A DNA stretch of 64,000 nucleotides from Costus lasius (GCA_027563935.2 CM050449.1:42506507-42570506), one strand, 5' to 3'; shown: positions 1 through 10,626, counted from the stretch's first letter. Numbers and translations: made by a program. The notes: generated by a model not told the origin, from the sequence alone.

Positions 1-715
1 GACATCCCCATCATCGCAACTAGGTATAGATGCATTACAGTCTCTTTGCCGAACTGATATCTGATTGGACAAGTGTGTCACCACTTGTTTTCATCCAATC
101 ACATGGCTATGACTAAAACAGGTTCTCACCTGGGTATGGCCATACACACTCAGTCATAGAACCATAAACGAGGTCCATGGATATCATACTTCCTTAGGGA
201 AGGGGCAAATCCTATGTCTGTCCATTGATCTTCTCATATGGGTCGTGACATGCTCAATAACAACCGTTATGACCTCCCAGCTACGGCAAGGTGTTAGGTT
301 GTATCAAAGCAAGTCCCTAATCATATAGAATGATCAATGACCTCAAGTCAAGGGATCAATGCATCTCCTGTCACTTATGAGGATAACTCATGACACCAAG
401 TCATAGCCTCATAGCGGGTCTATCCAGTATATCCCCAATGATATACCCATGTGTCTGCATTAGCACCACGTGCCTAACCAGCCCACATACCAGTCTCTCA
501 AGTACCATAGCTGTCCCATATCCACTAAGGTACATCGACTGGGGATTATAATTCGAGCACAGATCCAATCTGTCTCCAGGGACATTATCATGTAAGTACA
601 CAATCGCAGGTGTAGTCAAACAATGATAACGACAATGCCAGAATGATATATAAATATCAGTGTCAAGTAGTACATAAGTTGACCAAAACTAGGTCCTAGG
701 GCATATACACCAACA
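1..715 (-). repeat. 3' LTR of element A (partial)
   Basis: Matches the first 715 bases of the 5' LTR (7560-8274) with only scattered differences, for example at the bases matching 26 and 457. It ends at CAACA (711-715), the complement of the TGTTG LTR start, directly beside the polypurine tract. About 1240 bp of this LTR lie before base 1. Confidence 0.95.
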
Positions 716-726
716 ATCTCCCACTT
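716..726 (-). other. Polypurine tract of element A
   Basis: On the minus strand the sequence AAGTGGGAGAT directly precedes the 3' LTR start. This is the plus-strand DNA priming site used in reverse transcription. The same tract is found beside the 3' LTRs of C, F and G. Confidence 0.85.
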
Positions 727-736
727 GCACTAAGAC

Positions 737-3700
737 CTAGAAGTTGAGGAATCTCAACCCCATATCTCTAGCGTGACCATCATGCTTCTGCTGCGCCAAA
801 GCCTTGGTTAATGGGTCTGCCAGATTGTTCTCTGTGTCTACTCTGCTAATCTTGACATCACCTCTGTCAATGATCTCTCTGATCCGGTGAAATCTTCTGA
901 GTATGTGTTTGGATCTTTGATGAGACCGTGGTTCCTTGGCTTGTGCAATTGCTCCATTGTTGTCACAGTAGAGTTCAATGGGATCCATTCCACTAGGTAC
1001 CACATGAAGATCACATAAGAACTTCCTTATCCAAACAGCTTCCTTGGCTGCCTCAGAAGCAGCCACATACTCAGCTTCGGTTGTAGAATCTGCTATGGTG
1101 GATTGCTTGAAGTTCTTCCAACATACAGCGCCTCCATTTATCTTGAACACATAGCCGGCCTGTGATCTAAAGTCGTCAGGGTCAGACTGGAACGATGCGT
1201 CAGTATAGCCCTGCATACTGAGCTCTTCCTGTCCCCCATAGACTAAGAACAAATCCTTAGTTCTTCTCAGATACTTTAGGATGTTCTTTACAGCCACCCA
1301 GTGCTGTAGACCTGGATTGGATTGGTATCGGCTGGTAATGCTCACAGCATATGCCACATCTGGTCTAGTACATAACATTGCATACATGATCGATCCTACT
1401 GCCGAAGCATAAGGAATTCGACTCATGTCATCCCTCTCAGCCTGTGTTGTAGGACACTGGCTCTTTGAGAGAGTAAGGCCATGTCTCATTGGAAGGTATC
1501 CTTTCTTGGATTGCTCCATGTAGAACCTCTCCAGTACCTTATCAATGTAAGTACTTTGACTAAGGGCCAAGAGCCTCTTGGATCTATCCCGGTAGATCCT
1601 CACGCCTAGAATATAGGCAGCCTCCCCTAAGTCTTTCATCTCGAAACACTTCCCCAACCATGTCTTCACAGCTTGAAGACTAGGGATGTCGTTTCCGATG
1701 AGCAGTATGTCATCAACATACAAGACCAGAAAAATTACCAAGCTCCCACTGAATTTTCTGTATACACAGGCGTCATCTTCGCTTTTGATAAAGCCATAAT
1801 CTCTCACGGCCTCATCAAATCGAAGATTCCAACTTCGAGATGCTTGTTTTAATCCATAAATGGACCTCTTTAGCCTGCAGACCTTATTAGCCTCTGCAGG
1901 ATGGATGAAGCCATCAGGTTGTGACATATACACATCCTCAGTCAGCTTCCCGTTAAAGAACGCTGTCTTCACATCCATCTGCCATATCTCATAGTCATGA
2001 TATGCAGCTATAGCAAGCAGAATCCGAATGGATTTAATCATGGCGACCGGCGAGAAGGTTTCATCATAGTCCACCCTGTGGACTTGTTTAAATCCTTTAG
2101 CCACTAGTCTACCCTTATAGGTAACTATTTTGCCATCCATGTCTGTCTTCTTCTTGAAGACCCATTTACATCCTATGGGTTTTACCCCATCAGGCAGCTC
2201 AACCAAATCCCAGACTTGGTTAGCCGACATGGAATCCATCTCGGATCGCATGGCGTCAAGCCATTTCTCGGAGTCCGGTCCACTGACCGCCTCATCATAG
2301 GTTCTTGGTTCATCCTCAATGATGAAGATCCCATCGTGTTGGGTCGGTAGCGACCCATACCTTTCAGGTGCACGACTAATTCTCCCAGACCTACGCGGGA
2401 CCTGTGTCTGAGCCTCAGGTTGCCTAGCAACCGGTGCAGGTGGCTCAGATTCCATCTCTTTGTCTTGTGCTTGCACTTGGACCTCATCCAAGTCAAACTT
2501 CCTCCCACTAACTTCTTTCATAAGAAATTCTTTCTCTAGAAAGACAGCACCCCGAGCAACAAATACTTTGTTCTCGGTTGGGACATAGAAGTAGTATCCT
2601 TTAGTTTCCTTAGGATACCCCACAAACACACACTTATCAGATCTAGGTTCTATCTTGCTAGAATCTTGACGTTTGACATAAGCCTCACATCCCCAGATCC
2701 TGATAAACATGAGATTAGGGCGTTTCCCACTCCACACCTCGTATGGTATTTTGGAGACACTCTTAGATGGAACATTATTCAGTATCAGAGAAGCTGTTTC
2801 TAGTGCATGCCCCCAGAATGATGAAGGTAGAGTTGCATGACTCATCATGGATCGAACCATATCCAATAAAGTTCGATTTCTCCTTTCAGACACACCATTC
2901 CATTGAGGTGTTCCAGGAGGAGTGAGTTGGGATATGATCCCACACTCTCTCAGATAGTCAAAGAACTCACCACTCAGGTATTCTCCACCTCGATCTGATC
3001 GAAGAGCTTTAATGGATCTTCCAAGCTGGTTCTCTACTTCATTCTTGAACTCCTTGAACTTCTCAAAGGATTCAGATTTATGTCTCATTAAGTAGACATA
3101 ACCATACCTACTGAAGTCATCAGTAAAGGTAATGAAGTAGCTGTACCCTCCTCTGGCTTGTTTATTGAAGGGCCCACACACATTAGTATGTATGAGATCC
3201 AATAAACCTCCTGCCCTCTCACCAATCTTGGTGAAGGGCGCCTTTGTCATCTTCCCTAATAAACAAGGTTCACAAGTATCAAATTCCTCCAAGGAACTTG
3301 AATCTAATAATCCATTTGCATGGAGTTGTTGGATGCGATTCTTGTTTATATGGGCTAATCGACAGTGCCATAGGAAAGCACCAACTGAACCACTCAGTTT
3401 GGTCCGCTTATTGCTTATGTTACAAATAGAACTTTCCATATCCAAGATATATAGACCATTGCACAAAGTACCCTTCCCATAGAACATATTTGCAAATGAA
3501 AAAGAACAGGAGTTCTTATTTATTTCAAATTTAAATCCTTTCCTCACCAAGCAAGGAATGGATACAATGTTCTTTGTTAATGAAGGTACATAAAAGCAAT
3601 TATCTAGTTCTAATTGAAGTCCAGAAGGCAAGGAGAGAGTCAGAACGCCTACAGCAACAGCAGCAACCTGTGCCCCGTTTCCAACGCGTAGGTCAATCTC

Positions 3701-3844
3701 TCCAGGCAACACCGATCTACTTTTCTTGAGCCCCTGCATATTTGTACAAATATGAGCTCCACATGCGGTATCCAATACCCATGACATAGAAGTAGAAAGG
3801 TTGACTTCTGTAACATAAATACCTGAGCTAGAAGTTAAGGCCAA
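737..3844 (-). CDS. pol: Element A pol polyprotein (protease-integrase-reverse transcriptase-RNase H)
   Basis: An uninterrupted 1035-codon frame. Protease motif WVLDTACG has its aspartate at about residue 25. An HHCC zinc-binding segment (LWHCRLAHI ... CEPC) precedes integrase. The integrase core keeps the second Asp (RSDRGGEY, about 284) and Glu (VSERRN, about 320), but the first catalytic Asp is Asn (IHTNVCGP, residue 221). Reverse transcriptase spans about 545-785, with YVDD at 709-712. RNase H begins near 880 (GYTDASF). The first codon given is TTG, which is unlikely to be a real start. The frame continues in phase from gag and is separated from it by a single UAG at 3863-3865, so pol would need readthrough or a second start. 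The frame is intact, but the Asn should abolish integration if expressed. Confidence 0.93.
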   Translation of the reverse strand: MALTSSSGIYVTEVNLSTSMSWVLDTACGAHICTNMQGLKKSRSVLPGEIDLRVGNGAQVAAVAVGVLTLSLPSGLQLELDNCFYVPSLTKNIVSIPCLVRKGFKFEINKNSCSFSFANMFYGKGTLCNGLYILDMESSICNISNKRTKLSGSVGAFLWHCRLAHINKNRIQQLHANGLLDSSSLEEFDTCEPCLLGKMTKAPFTKIGERAGGLLDLIHTNVCGPFNKQARGGYSYFITFTDDFSRYGYVYLMRHKSESFEKFKEFKNEVENQLGRSIKALRSDRGGEYLSGEFFDYLRECGIISQLTPPGTPQWNGVSERRNRTLLDMVRSMMSHATLPSSFWGHALETASLILNNVPSKSVSKIPYEVWSGKRPNLMFIRIWGCEAYVKRQDSSKIEPRSDKCVFVGYPKETKGYYFYVPTENKVFVARGAVFLEKEFLMKEVSGRKFDLDEVQVQAQDKEMESEPPAPVARQPEAQTQVPRRSGRISRAPERYGSLPTQHDGIFIIEDEPRTYDEAVSGPDSEKWLDAMRSEMDSMSANQVWDLVELPDGVKPIGCKWVFKKKTDMDGKIVTYKGRLVAKGFKQVHRVDYDETFSPVAMIKSIRILLAIAAYHDYEIWQMDVKTAFFNGKLTEDVYMSQPDGFIHPAEANKVCRLKRSIYGLKQASRSWNLRFDEAVRDYGFIKSEDDACVYRKFSGSLVIFLVLYVDDILLIGNDIPSLQAVKTWLGKCFEMKDLGEAAYILGVRIYRDRSKRLLALSQSTYIDKVLERFYMEQSKKGYLPMRHGLTLSKSQCPTTQAERDDMSRIPYASAVGSIMYAMLCTRPDVAYAVSITSRYQSNPGLQHWVAVKNILKYLRRTKDLFLVYGGQEELSMQGYTDASFQSDPDDFRSQAGYVFKINGGAVCWKNFKQSTIADSTTEAEYVAASEAAKEAVWIRKFLCDLHVVPSGMDPIELYCDNNGAIAQAKEPRSHQRSKHILRRFHRIREIIDRGDVKISRVDTENNLADPLTKALAQQKHDGHARDMGLRFLNF

Positions 3845-3862
3845 GCCTTTCTTCTCCTCTTT

Positions 3863-3865
3863 CTA
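3863..3865 (-). other. In-frame UAG between gag and pol of element A
   Basis: The only stop between the gag ATG and the pol terminus. The next codons are AAA GAG GAG AAG AAA. The downstream context is not the CARYYA signal known from tobamovirus-type readthrough. The same stop at the same place occurs in element H at 55448-55450, while the older element C appears to have CAG there. Confidence 0.8.
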
Positions 3866-4657
3866 AAGCTGCCTGCAGTCCCTTCTCCAGTGGCCCTGCT
3901 CGCCACAGTGAAAACACCTCTGTTCCTTTGACTTCCTCGCCCTTTTCTTCAGTGCTTTGGTAGGACCTCTGGCACTACTCTTAGCACGTGCCTTACCCTT
4001 CTTCTTTATCTTCTTGGTCGCAGGGACCAAAAGAACAGAATTGGGTTTGGTCTTACCCATCTCTCGCTCGGCTGTTTGGAGCATATTCATCAATTCCTCC
4101 CATGTGCACTCAATCCGGTTCATGTTGAAGTTAATGATAAACGGACTGAAGCTAGGGGGCAGGGAATGAAGAATAAGATCCACAACCAGTTCGTTGTCTA
4201 TGGTGTGTCCCAATCTCCTGAGATGATCCACATTCCCAATGAGTTTGAGAACATGGGGTCTCACTGGTGCACCTTCAGACAACCTGCACCGAAAGACTGC
4301 TTTGGCGGTGTCAAATCTCTCAGTTCTAGCCTGAGCCTCGAACATCTGTTTCAGACGAGTAATCATCTGAAAAGCGTTCTGCTCCTCATATTGCACCTGC
4401 AGTTTAGGTGCCATACTGGCTAGCATAAGACATGCAACCTCCAAAGAGTCATCCTGATGCTTTCTAAAAGCATCTCTGTCTGCCATTCGGGCATTAGGCG
4501 GAGGAGCCGCAGGAAGAGGCTGTTCAAGGACATACAGCTTCTTCTCGAGCTTGAGGACTATCCTCAAATTCTGATGCCAGTCCATAAAGTTAGTTCCAAC
4601 TAACTTATCCTTATCAAGGAGTGATCGCAGTGATAATCCGCCAGTGTTCGTAGCCAT
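3863..4657 (-). CDS. gag: Element A gag polyprotein with CCHC zinc knuckle
   Basis: A 264-residue capsid/nucleocapsid protein. It starts at ATG 4657 (MATNTGGLSLRS), the same place as the gag starts of H and C. The central part is the UBN2-type copia gag region, including KLYVLE near the start and ARTERFDTAKAVF in the middle. A basic Lys/Arg-rich stretch leads into an intact zinc knuckle CFHCGEQGHWRRDC at residues 248-261, which binds template RNA. The frame ends QL-stop three residues after the knuckle. The stop is in phase with pol. In family 2 the same position reads straight through into protease. Confidence 0.92.
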   Translation of the reverse strand: MATNTGGLSLRSLLDKDKLVGTNFMDWHQNLRIVLKLEKKLYVLEQPLPAAPPPNARMADRDAFRKHQDDSLEVACLMLASMAPKLQVQYEEQNAFQMITRLKQMFEAQARTERFDTAKAVFRCRLSEGAPVRPHVLKLIGNVDHLRRLGHTIDNELVVDLILHSLPPSFSPFIINFNMNRIECTWEELMNMLQTAEREMGKTKPNSVLLVPATKKIKKKGKARAKSSARGPTKALKKRARKSKEQRCFHCGEQGHWRRDCRQL

Positions 4658-6306
4658 TGTTCTACAACACCCAAGAAGAACAGATTAGTACTACTTCGAA
4701 TCATTTAAACTGGACTTGTTTTAAATGACCATGGCTCCCACTATTTTATATTCAAATTGACAACCTACAAAGTCAATCGGGAAGTTTAAAACTTCCTAGT
4801 GAGATGGGATCCTTATTTCACATGAGGCTTCGCGTCCCACGAGGGTGGGATGAGATGCACAAAGTAACCCATGCTTCCTAAGGTGGGCGCGCCGGCCGGT
4901 TGCTCCAAGCAACTCCCCTTGTTGAGACAGTCTGGGCATTTCATGTCCAGCGAGGGCTGGATACAACATGAAACCTTTACTTCTCAACGATGCCTCTAGA
5001 CTTTCACCATGTGCCCAGCACATGTGAACTTCTAGTCAAGTCCATTCCTAACCGTTATGCCCAGGGCCAACGAGTTTCCTTGCGAAGGCACGCCCAGGTT
5101 AAAACTGGACTGGGGAAACCATTGCCACCATGCACTTTCTAAAGATAAGTGGGTGTGTCCCACGAGGGTGGGAAACAATTCACAACTCCACTGATCGATA
5201 GCTTAGTGAGGGCTACGCGTTAGAAGGCTACCAGACTTGATATTTTAATTGAGGGTTTTTGTTTAAGGTCTCATCATCTCAGTTTTATCTTATGTCTATC
5301 ATTACAGGCATGCAATCCTATAGTGATAACATAACGGTAAAACATTTCAGGCATGCTTCTGCAAATAATAATAAAAGCAGTAAAGGATGATGTGATCATA
5401 TCCTATACAAGACATTGAACCAATCCATGCCATGAAATAGGTTCAACTCTTGTCCTAGAACTCAAGCCCCAAAACTAGACCTAGCCTAGCCGACCTCTAG
5501 CTTGAACTTCAAGGTTGGCTCCAAGGTCCTTCTCTCATGGTTTAGCTCTCAAACCCTAGAGGTACACTTTAAAAGTTCCCCATATGTTCGGCCAATGCCA
5601 TGGTCTTCCTCCAAGGAAGGTGCGCCACCATGCAAGGGGACAAAACCTTTTTCGCCACCAAGCAACCAAGCACCAGCTTGCATGCGCCACCTTGCATGCT
5701 TGCGCCATCAAGCAAGATGCGAGCATCAAGGTCCAAGAAGGATGCACCTTAGCCCTTAATCTTCCTCTTAATTTTTTTACAAAAATATTGAAAAAGATGG
5801 CACGCAGGCCACACAAGGATACATCGCAGGCATGCAAGAGGGGGGGCTTGACTAATGATCACAACACCATGCACAATCAAGGTATTTACTCATGCAATTC
5901 TACATGCTCATGAAAAACATAAAATCTGAAATTTTACTTTTTCACAAAACCAGTTTCTTTTTCTCATCTTCTTCTCACAAGTCTTTTGGTTTATTGCGAT
6001 TTATTTTTCATGATGATTTCAGAGATCCATTCGGCTGGCAATTTTGTCAGATCAAGAGACTTGGCCAGTCCGAAGACACAATGCCCGTCCTACTTGACAA
6101 AATTACGTGCGCCTTTGATCTTTAAATCAAACAAGAAAAATAGTCCAAATATCCAAAAGAGATTGAGAGGATGATAGAAACAAGAAACCCTAATTTTTCT
6201 ACTTTTAGAAAAATCGATTGCCATGCATCATGCTATTTACGAAAATAGAGATATGGCATGTGAGCATGGAAGAAAAGCATAAAACATCGTTCGAGTCTTG
6301 CAAGTC
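4658..6306 (-). other. Leader (5' untranslated region) of element A
   Basis: About 1.65 kb between primer site and gag ATG. No conserved coding frame is visible; small open frames on either strand are unsupported. It is closely similar, in reverse complement, to 53322-54971 of element H, and partly to 21910-22531 of C. It is rich in short GCGCC/GGCGC words. Packaging or dimerisation signals would be expected here, but I cannot point to one. Confidence 0.8.
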
Positions 6307-6318
6307 GCTCTGATACCA
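6307..6318 (-). other. Primer-binding site, initiator Met-tRNA
   Basis: On the minus strand TGGTATCAGAGC follows the 5' LTR end (CCCAACA) after one base. It is complementary to the 3' end of plant initiator methionine tRNA, the usual copia primer. Confidence 0.93.
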
Positions 6319-6319
6319 C

Positions 6320-8274
6320 TGTTGGGAAACCCCGGGGACATTTTACAATTTTTTAGAGTTATGGACATACATTTTTCGCAGCGGAAGAATGTCCCCGAAA
6401 CAGGCCGGTCCCAAAAACCCAGTGAAGATCGCATGCAAGGGAGTCGACACGATGAGTTAGGAAATACCTTAAAAGCAATGTAGAGCGATGTCGATGAAGG
6501 CGCCCAAGTGTTCGCCCTCTGCAGTCTCGTACACACGGATCTCTTGAGTTCTCTTCTTCCACGCCCGGTGCTAGCCTCGGGAAGAAGATCCAAGCCTTAG
6601 GGAGATACTCTACTTCACTTGCGCCACCAAGAGAGATGATGCACCAAGAGAAGAAGGAAGACTATCCAAAAATGCCAAGCACTAATGTTCCTTGCGCCAA
6701 GAGGAAAGGAAGAAGTGGCTTGCGGTTATGGAAGAAGGAAGATGCGCCCTTGCTCCAAGCACTCGCCCCTCTCCTTGTGCTCACGCCTTCAAGGAATTAA
6801 TTGCACACAAGAGGGCTCGGCTAGGTGCTCTTTTATAGGGCAAGAGGCGATTTATGAAAGGCTAGGATTAAGACAAGTGGGCGGCTATGATGAGAAGGTT
6901 TGAGATAAGGAAAGTCTCCAAGACATTTCCATAATACTCATTCAACCATTCCTTTTAGAGCCCATGTCTTTCTTTGTGCGCCAAGGCCTTGCCTTGCGCC
7001 CCAAGTAATGCCATATTGGCATTCATACCATAAGAGATTAAGGGGGAGGCGCCAATTGCTTCCTTATGAAGTAAATTGTGCCACTTCTCCCCATTATGCC
7101 CATAGGCGCCTAGGGGAGAAGATTTGTCCCCATTATACCCTTTTAGCCTCTCATCTCTTCATGAGAACTTGTTATTGGGCCTCATTGGATAATGAGCTAG
7201 CCCAAACATCATTGCATAAGTTGATTAAGCACTTGGATCCAATCCAATGCAACCCTAATCCAAATGTGACCAACCATGGTCAAATACGGGTCAACCTGCC
7301 AAAAATGAAGTTTGGCTCCAATAACATTCTTCCATTTCATTAGGCCCATTGGCGCTGATGAAGTCTCCCAATTAGATCCGAGTTATCCAATAACTCGATC
7401 ATAAGGCTTCCCGATCAATACGAGAACTCAAGTATCAAGGTGTGCGACCCTGTAGGTTCCTCTGATGCTGGCAGTGCTGACTAAAGGTCATCACAAGGAG
7501 TGAGTGGCACCTAGCAGTGCATCGCTGCTACCCAGGTCGTTGGAATGGATATCGACATCGACATCCCCATCATCGCAACTAGGTACAGATGCATTACAGT
7601 CTCTTTGCCGAACTGATATCCGATTGGACAAGTGTGTCACCACTTGTTTTCATCCAATCACACGGCTATGACTAAAACAGGTTCTCACCTGGGTATGGCC
7701 ATACACTCTCAGTCATAGAACCATAAAGGAGCTCTATGGATATCATACTTCCTTAGGGAAGGGGCAAATCCTATGTCTGTCCATTGATCTTCTCATATGG
7801 GTCGTGACATGCTCAATAACAACCGTTATGACCTCCCAGCTACGGCAAGGTGTTAGGTTGTATCAAAGCAAGTCCCTAATCATATAGAATGATCAATGAC
7901 CTCAAGTCAAGGGATCAATGCATCTCCTGTCACTTATGAGGATAACTCATGACACCAAGTCATAGCCTCATAGCGGGTCTATCCAGTATATCCCCAATGA
8001 TATACCCATGTGTCTGCGTTAGCACCACGTGCCTAACCAGCCCACATACCAGTCTCTCAAGTACCATAGCTGTCCCATATCCACTAAGGTACATCGACTG
8101 GGGATTATAATTCGAGCACAGATCCAATCTGTCTCCAGGGACATTATCATGTAAGTACACAATCGCAGGTGTAGTCAAACAATGATAACGACAATGCCAG
8201 AATGATTTATAAATATTAGTGTCGAGTAGTACATAAGTTGACCAAAACTAGGTCCTAGGGCATATACACCAACA
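6320..8274 (-). repeat. 5' LTR of element A (1955 bp)
   Basis: Minus-strand ends are TGTTGG ... CCCAACA, bounded by the primer site at 6318 and by an unrelated LTR tail at 8275. A TATA-like TATAAAA sits at 6831-6837 on the minus strand. A 72-codon open frame (7960-8178) recurs in the other LTR only because the LTRs are copies. Confidence 0.95.
6831..6837 (-). promoter_or_regulatory. TATA box of the family-1 LTR
   Basis: TATAAAA on the minus strand, in a GCCCTATAAAA context. The equivalent place reads TATAAATA in H (52791-52798) and in the inverted LTR segment (41645-41652), so it is conserved among copies. Confidence 0.6.
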
Positions 8275-8585
8275 GGTCCCTGCGTGATTGTCTGCACGAA
8301 AGTGAGATAATCCTTTTATGAAGTAAATTAGGTCTTTATCATAGCATGATTTGATTGACGAACCTTTTATTTATATCTTATCATTGAAATCAAGGTGGAT
8401 GAAACCCTAGTCCCATGTTTATCTCTCTGATTATCCTTCATGTTAGTTATACTGCTTACCTTCATCATATTCGGTTTACTTAGCTAGCGAGAAAACAATT
8501 ATTTGGTAATTAACAATAAGGTCTCTGTGGTTAGATATCTTTATTTATTACTTCGATAATTCCGTGCACTTGCTGAAGCCTATCA
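8275..8585 (+). repeat. Truncated Athila-type (B-family) LTR tail
   Basis: Matches the last ~310 bp of the B LTR in order: TTTATCATAGCA, GAAACCCTAGT, TTAGCTAGCGAGAAAA, ATTTGGTA, TCTCTGTGG, ATTACTTCGA and CCGTGCACTTG, ending near TATCA (8585). The left part was displaced when element A inserted and lies outside the window. Confidence 0.75.
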
Positions 8586-9071
8586 GGAACCCCTTAGATT
8601 GATCTTGTAATTTCAATCACGAATGTTGGCCAAAATTACTCGAGGAGTTAATAATTCTTCATGGAACCCAATGGATCTGCTTAACCTAGTAAGCCTCGAG
8701 AGTAGGAAACTTGGGTTAAGTTAGATATTAGATCGTGGCTTGAGAGAGAATGATTTGTACCCTAGGGAGAATTACCTTAAGAACTTAGATTAAACAAATT
8801 TAAACACTTAGAATTATCTTTCTATTATTCTTCAGTGTGGTGAAACCTAAAACCCCGATTTTCTCTCGAGATTTTCACACCCTCGTTTGCTATTTGTTCG
8901 CTTTTAACTTGCTCTACTTTACTTTTGTTCATTAGGACATTAGCAATTCTCACCATTATTTGATCACCTAGCTATCGATAGACTGATTAGTTAGTACTTG
9001 ACCCCTAGTCCCTCCAGGATCAATACTTTTTATTTTGTGATAGAACCGTGCATTTGTGGTACGCCCTATCA
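8586..9071 (+). repeat. Second gypsy-type LTR tail, divergent
   Basis: The end (TCCAGGATCAATACTTTTTATTTTGTG then GAACCGTGCATTTGTGG ... CCTATCA) follows the same plan as the ends of Athila/Tat-like LTRs: a short 'first-season' motif, TTTATT, then GTGCA and TTGTGG. Its 5' part and any partner LTR are missing. No primer site follows, so it is either a 3' LTR or a fragment. Confidence 0.4.
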
Positions 9072-10506
9072 CATACGCAACCCTTGTCCATGCAAGAGTA
9101 TTGGAGAACACATGTAAATATATTCTATTTGTCTAAATTTCTCCCAATTTCCTAGTAATTATCTTTGTTCTTTTTGTTTATTTATTTTTTCATTCACTAC
9201 TGAACATGATTGAAATATTTTTTGGGTAGCATTTTGTACATAGGAGGCCTAACAGACTCGGCCTTGCATTATATAAATCATGTGACTAGTGAGAATGTTT
9301 GTGGTAGAAGCATGATATTCATTCCTGTAGGATGTATGATCATTGGTTCATGCTGAGATTTGATATGAAAAGATCATTCATATCAATATGTAATTCTTTA
9401 ACAATAAAAGCACATGATAAGAGAGAAGTCAACAAATTGGTAATATAGCTCACATGTAAAAAGTTATCAATGTTACATATGTTACACGTTATTAATGTGA
9501 TGCAATGGTATACTTATAATATTTTTTTTCATGTAGCTATCACTAATGGGGAGTCTATTAAGTCTATGAGTCAATGTTGATATAACTTCATGGTTAATAG
9601 ACTGGAACGTGAATTGTCCAAAACAATATGCGAGGTACTGCTATCTGAAAGTTAATTGAATTATTTTGAATGTTGTTTTTAGTTCATGTATGTATATTGA
9701 ACTAATGTATTTTCTTATAATATTTTTTATAGTGCTGACCGTGTTTTATTTTGCATGATGTATATAGATTGTATATCAAGAAAGGAAGAAATTAATTTTT
9801 CTCTAGACGATATGCATAACTTAGATCACATGTGTCTCTTGAGCTTATAAAATGAATATTATTTACATAAAGAGACCAGTCCTTCGCCTCTTTGTTGGAA
9901 TGAGCTTGTGAAAATGATGTGGTCTCTAACCATAACCTGAAACCATATTCATTCAATAATTTTTTTTCATTCTTCGACATCACATTATATTAAGATTTTG
10001 ACTCTTTTATGTTGTGTCTCAAGAACCTCTAAAAAGCTTAATGGGATTGTGGCACTCCACTCACTACCAATGTAGAAGGATGCCACCACCATTGTATGGA
10101 AAACAGCTTATTTGTTAACTATGCGCTTCCCCTTTTTGATAGGTTACTGGACAGTGAAGTTGAGTGGTTCTATGCATCTTTTACAACTTCTTCCTAATTC
10201 CAATATGATACATTTCTCAGTTCAATGTGATATTTGACTTTTTGCCTTGTTTGGTTTGCTATTTCAACGGAAGACAAGTTTTTACTCAACTATTATTTAG
10301 TTTGAACTTCTTCTCATAGAATTTGTTGGAGAATTTGTTGGAGAATCATATAGTTATTAAAGGAAAATTTGTTGGAGAATCAGACATTGTTCTCCATATG
10401 CATTAGGTGGGTTACTTGATTTTATCTAAATGATTAGTCTTATTGTCCTTAGCTTATTGTCACGTTCATTGTTTGCACATTGTAAAAGGTTCCTGCTACC
10501 TCAACC

Positions 10507-10626
10507 ATGGAAACCAAGAATTCTAGAACATCAGAGACCGATGCTCCAGGAAGCAATGAATTGTGTGCTAGGAATGGAAAAGCTGAGGCAGCCCCTCGCC
10601 CAAGGAGGTCTGGGAGGGAGACATGA
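10507..10626 (+). pseudogene. Short coding-like remnant, possible last exon
   Basis: An ATG-initiated 39-codon frame with an ordinary amino-acid mix, ending in a basic PRPRRSGRET tail. It is preceded by a plausible splice acceptor (a T-rich tract then AAAAG just before GTTCCTGC). It could be the end of an old transposase or host gene. I do not recognise the family, and chance is a real alternative. Confidence 0.2.

Larger units (their letters stand above)
1..8274 (-). mobile_element. Ty1/copia LTR retrotransposon A (family 1, Angela/BARE-like), 3' LTR truncated by window start
   Basis: Read on the minus strand the order is 5' LTR (6320-8274), primer-binding site (6307-6318), leader, gag, pol, polypurine tract and 3' LTR (1-715, continuing left of the window). 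Positions 1-715 repeat 7560-8274 at a constant offset of 7559. Integrase lies before reverse transcriptase, which defines copia. The LTR start TGTTGGTGTATATGCCCTAG, the LTR length of 1955 bp and the integrase motifs resemble the BARE/Angela lineage from family knowledge; the lineage name is an inference. It is inserted into an Athila-type LTR whose tail follows at 8275. The target duplication would be GGTCC (8275-8279), but the left partner is outside the window. Confidence 0.95.

Noticed and set aside
401..619. 72-codon open frame in LTR, repeated at 7960-8178 and resembling 31542-31814
   Set aside because: The frame is shared only because LTRs are copies. It has no start context or domain, and it is not kept intact in the more distant LTRs C and D.
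2182..2508. Minus-strand frames overlapping pol (also 35481-35693, 46028-46336, 56805-57065)
   Set aside because: Alternative-frame shadows of the Pro/Glu-rich linker between integrase and reverse transcriptase; they recur because the elements are homologous.
5502..5913. Overlapping small frames in the leader of element A on both strands
   Set aside because: They lie in a non-coding leader, overlap one another, and are not conserved in frame in element H.
6307..6319. tRNA-like sequences at primer-binding sites
   Set aside because: Only the 12-18 bases complementary to a tRNA 3' end are present; no tRNA gene structure was seen in the window.
9792..9983. 63-codon minus-strand frame in the host segment
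   Set aside because: Reads as an ordinary amino-acid mix, but no family is recognised and no neighbouring exon can be supported.
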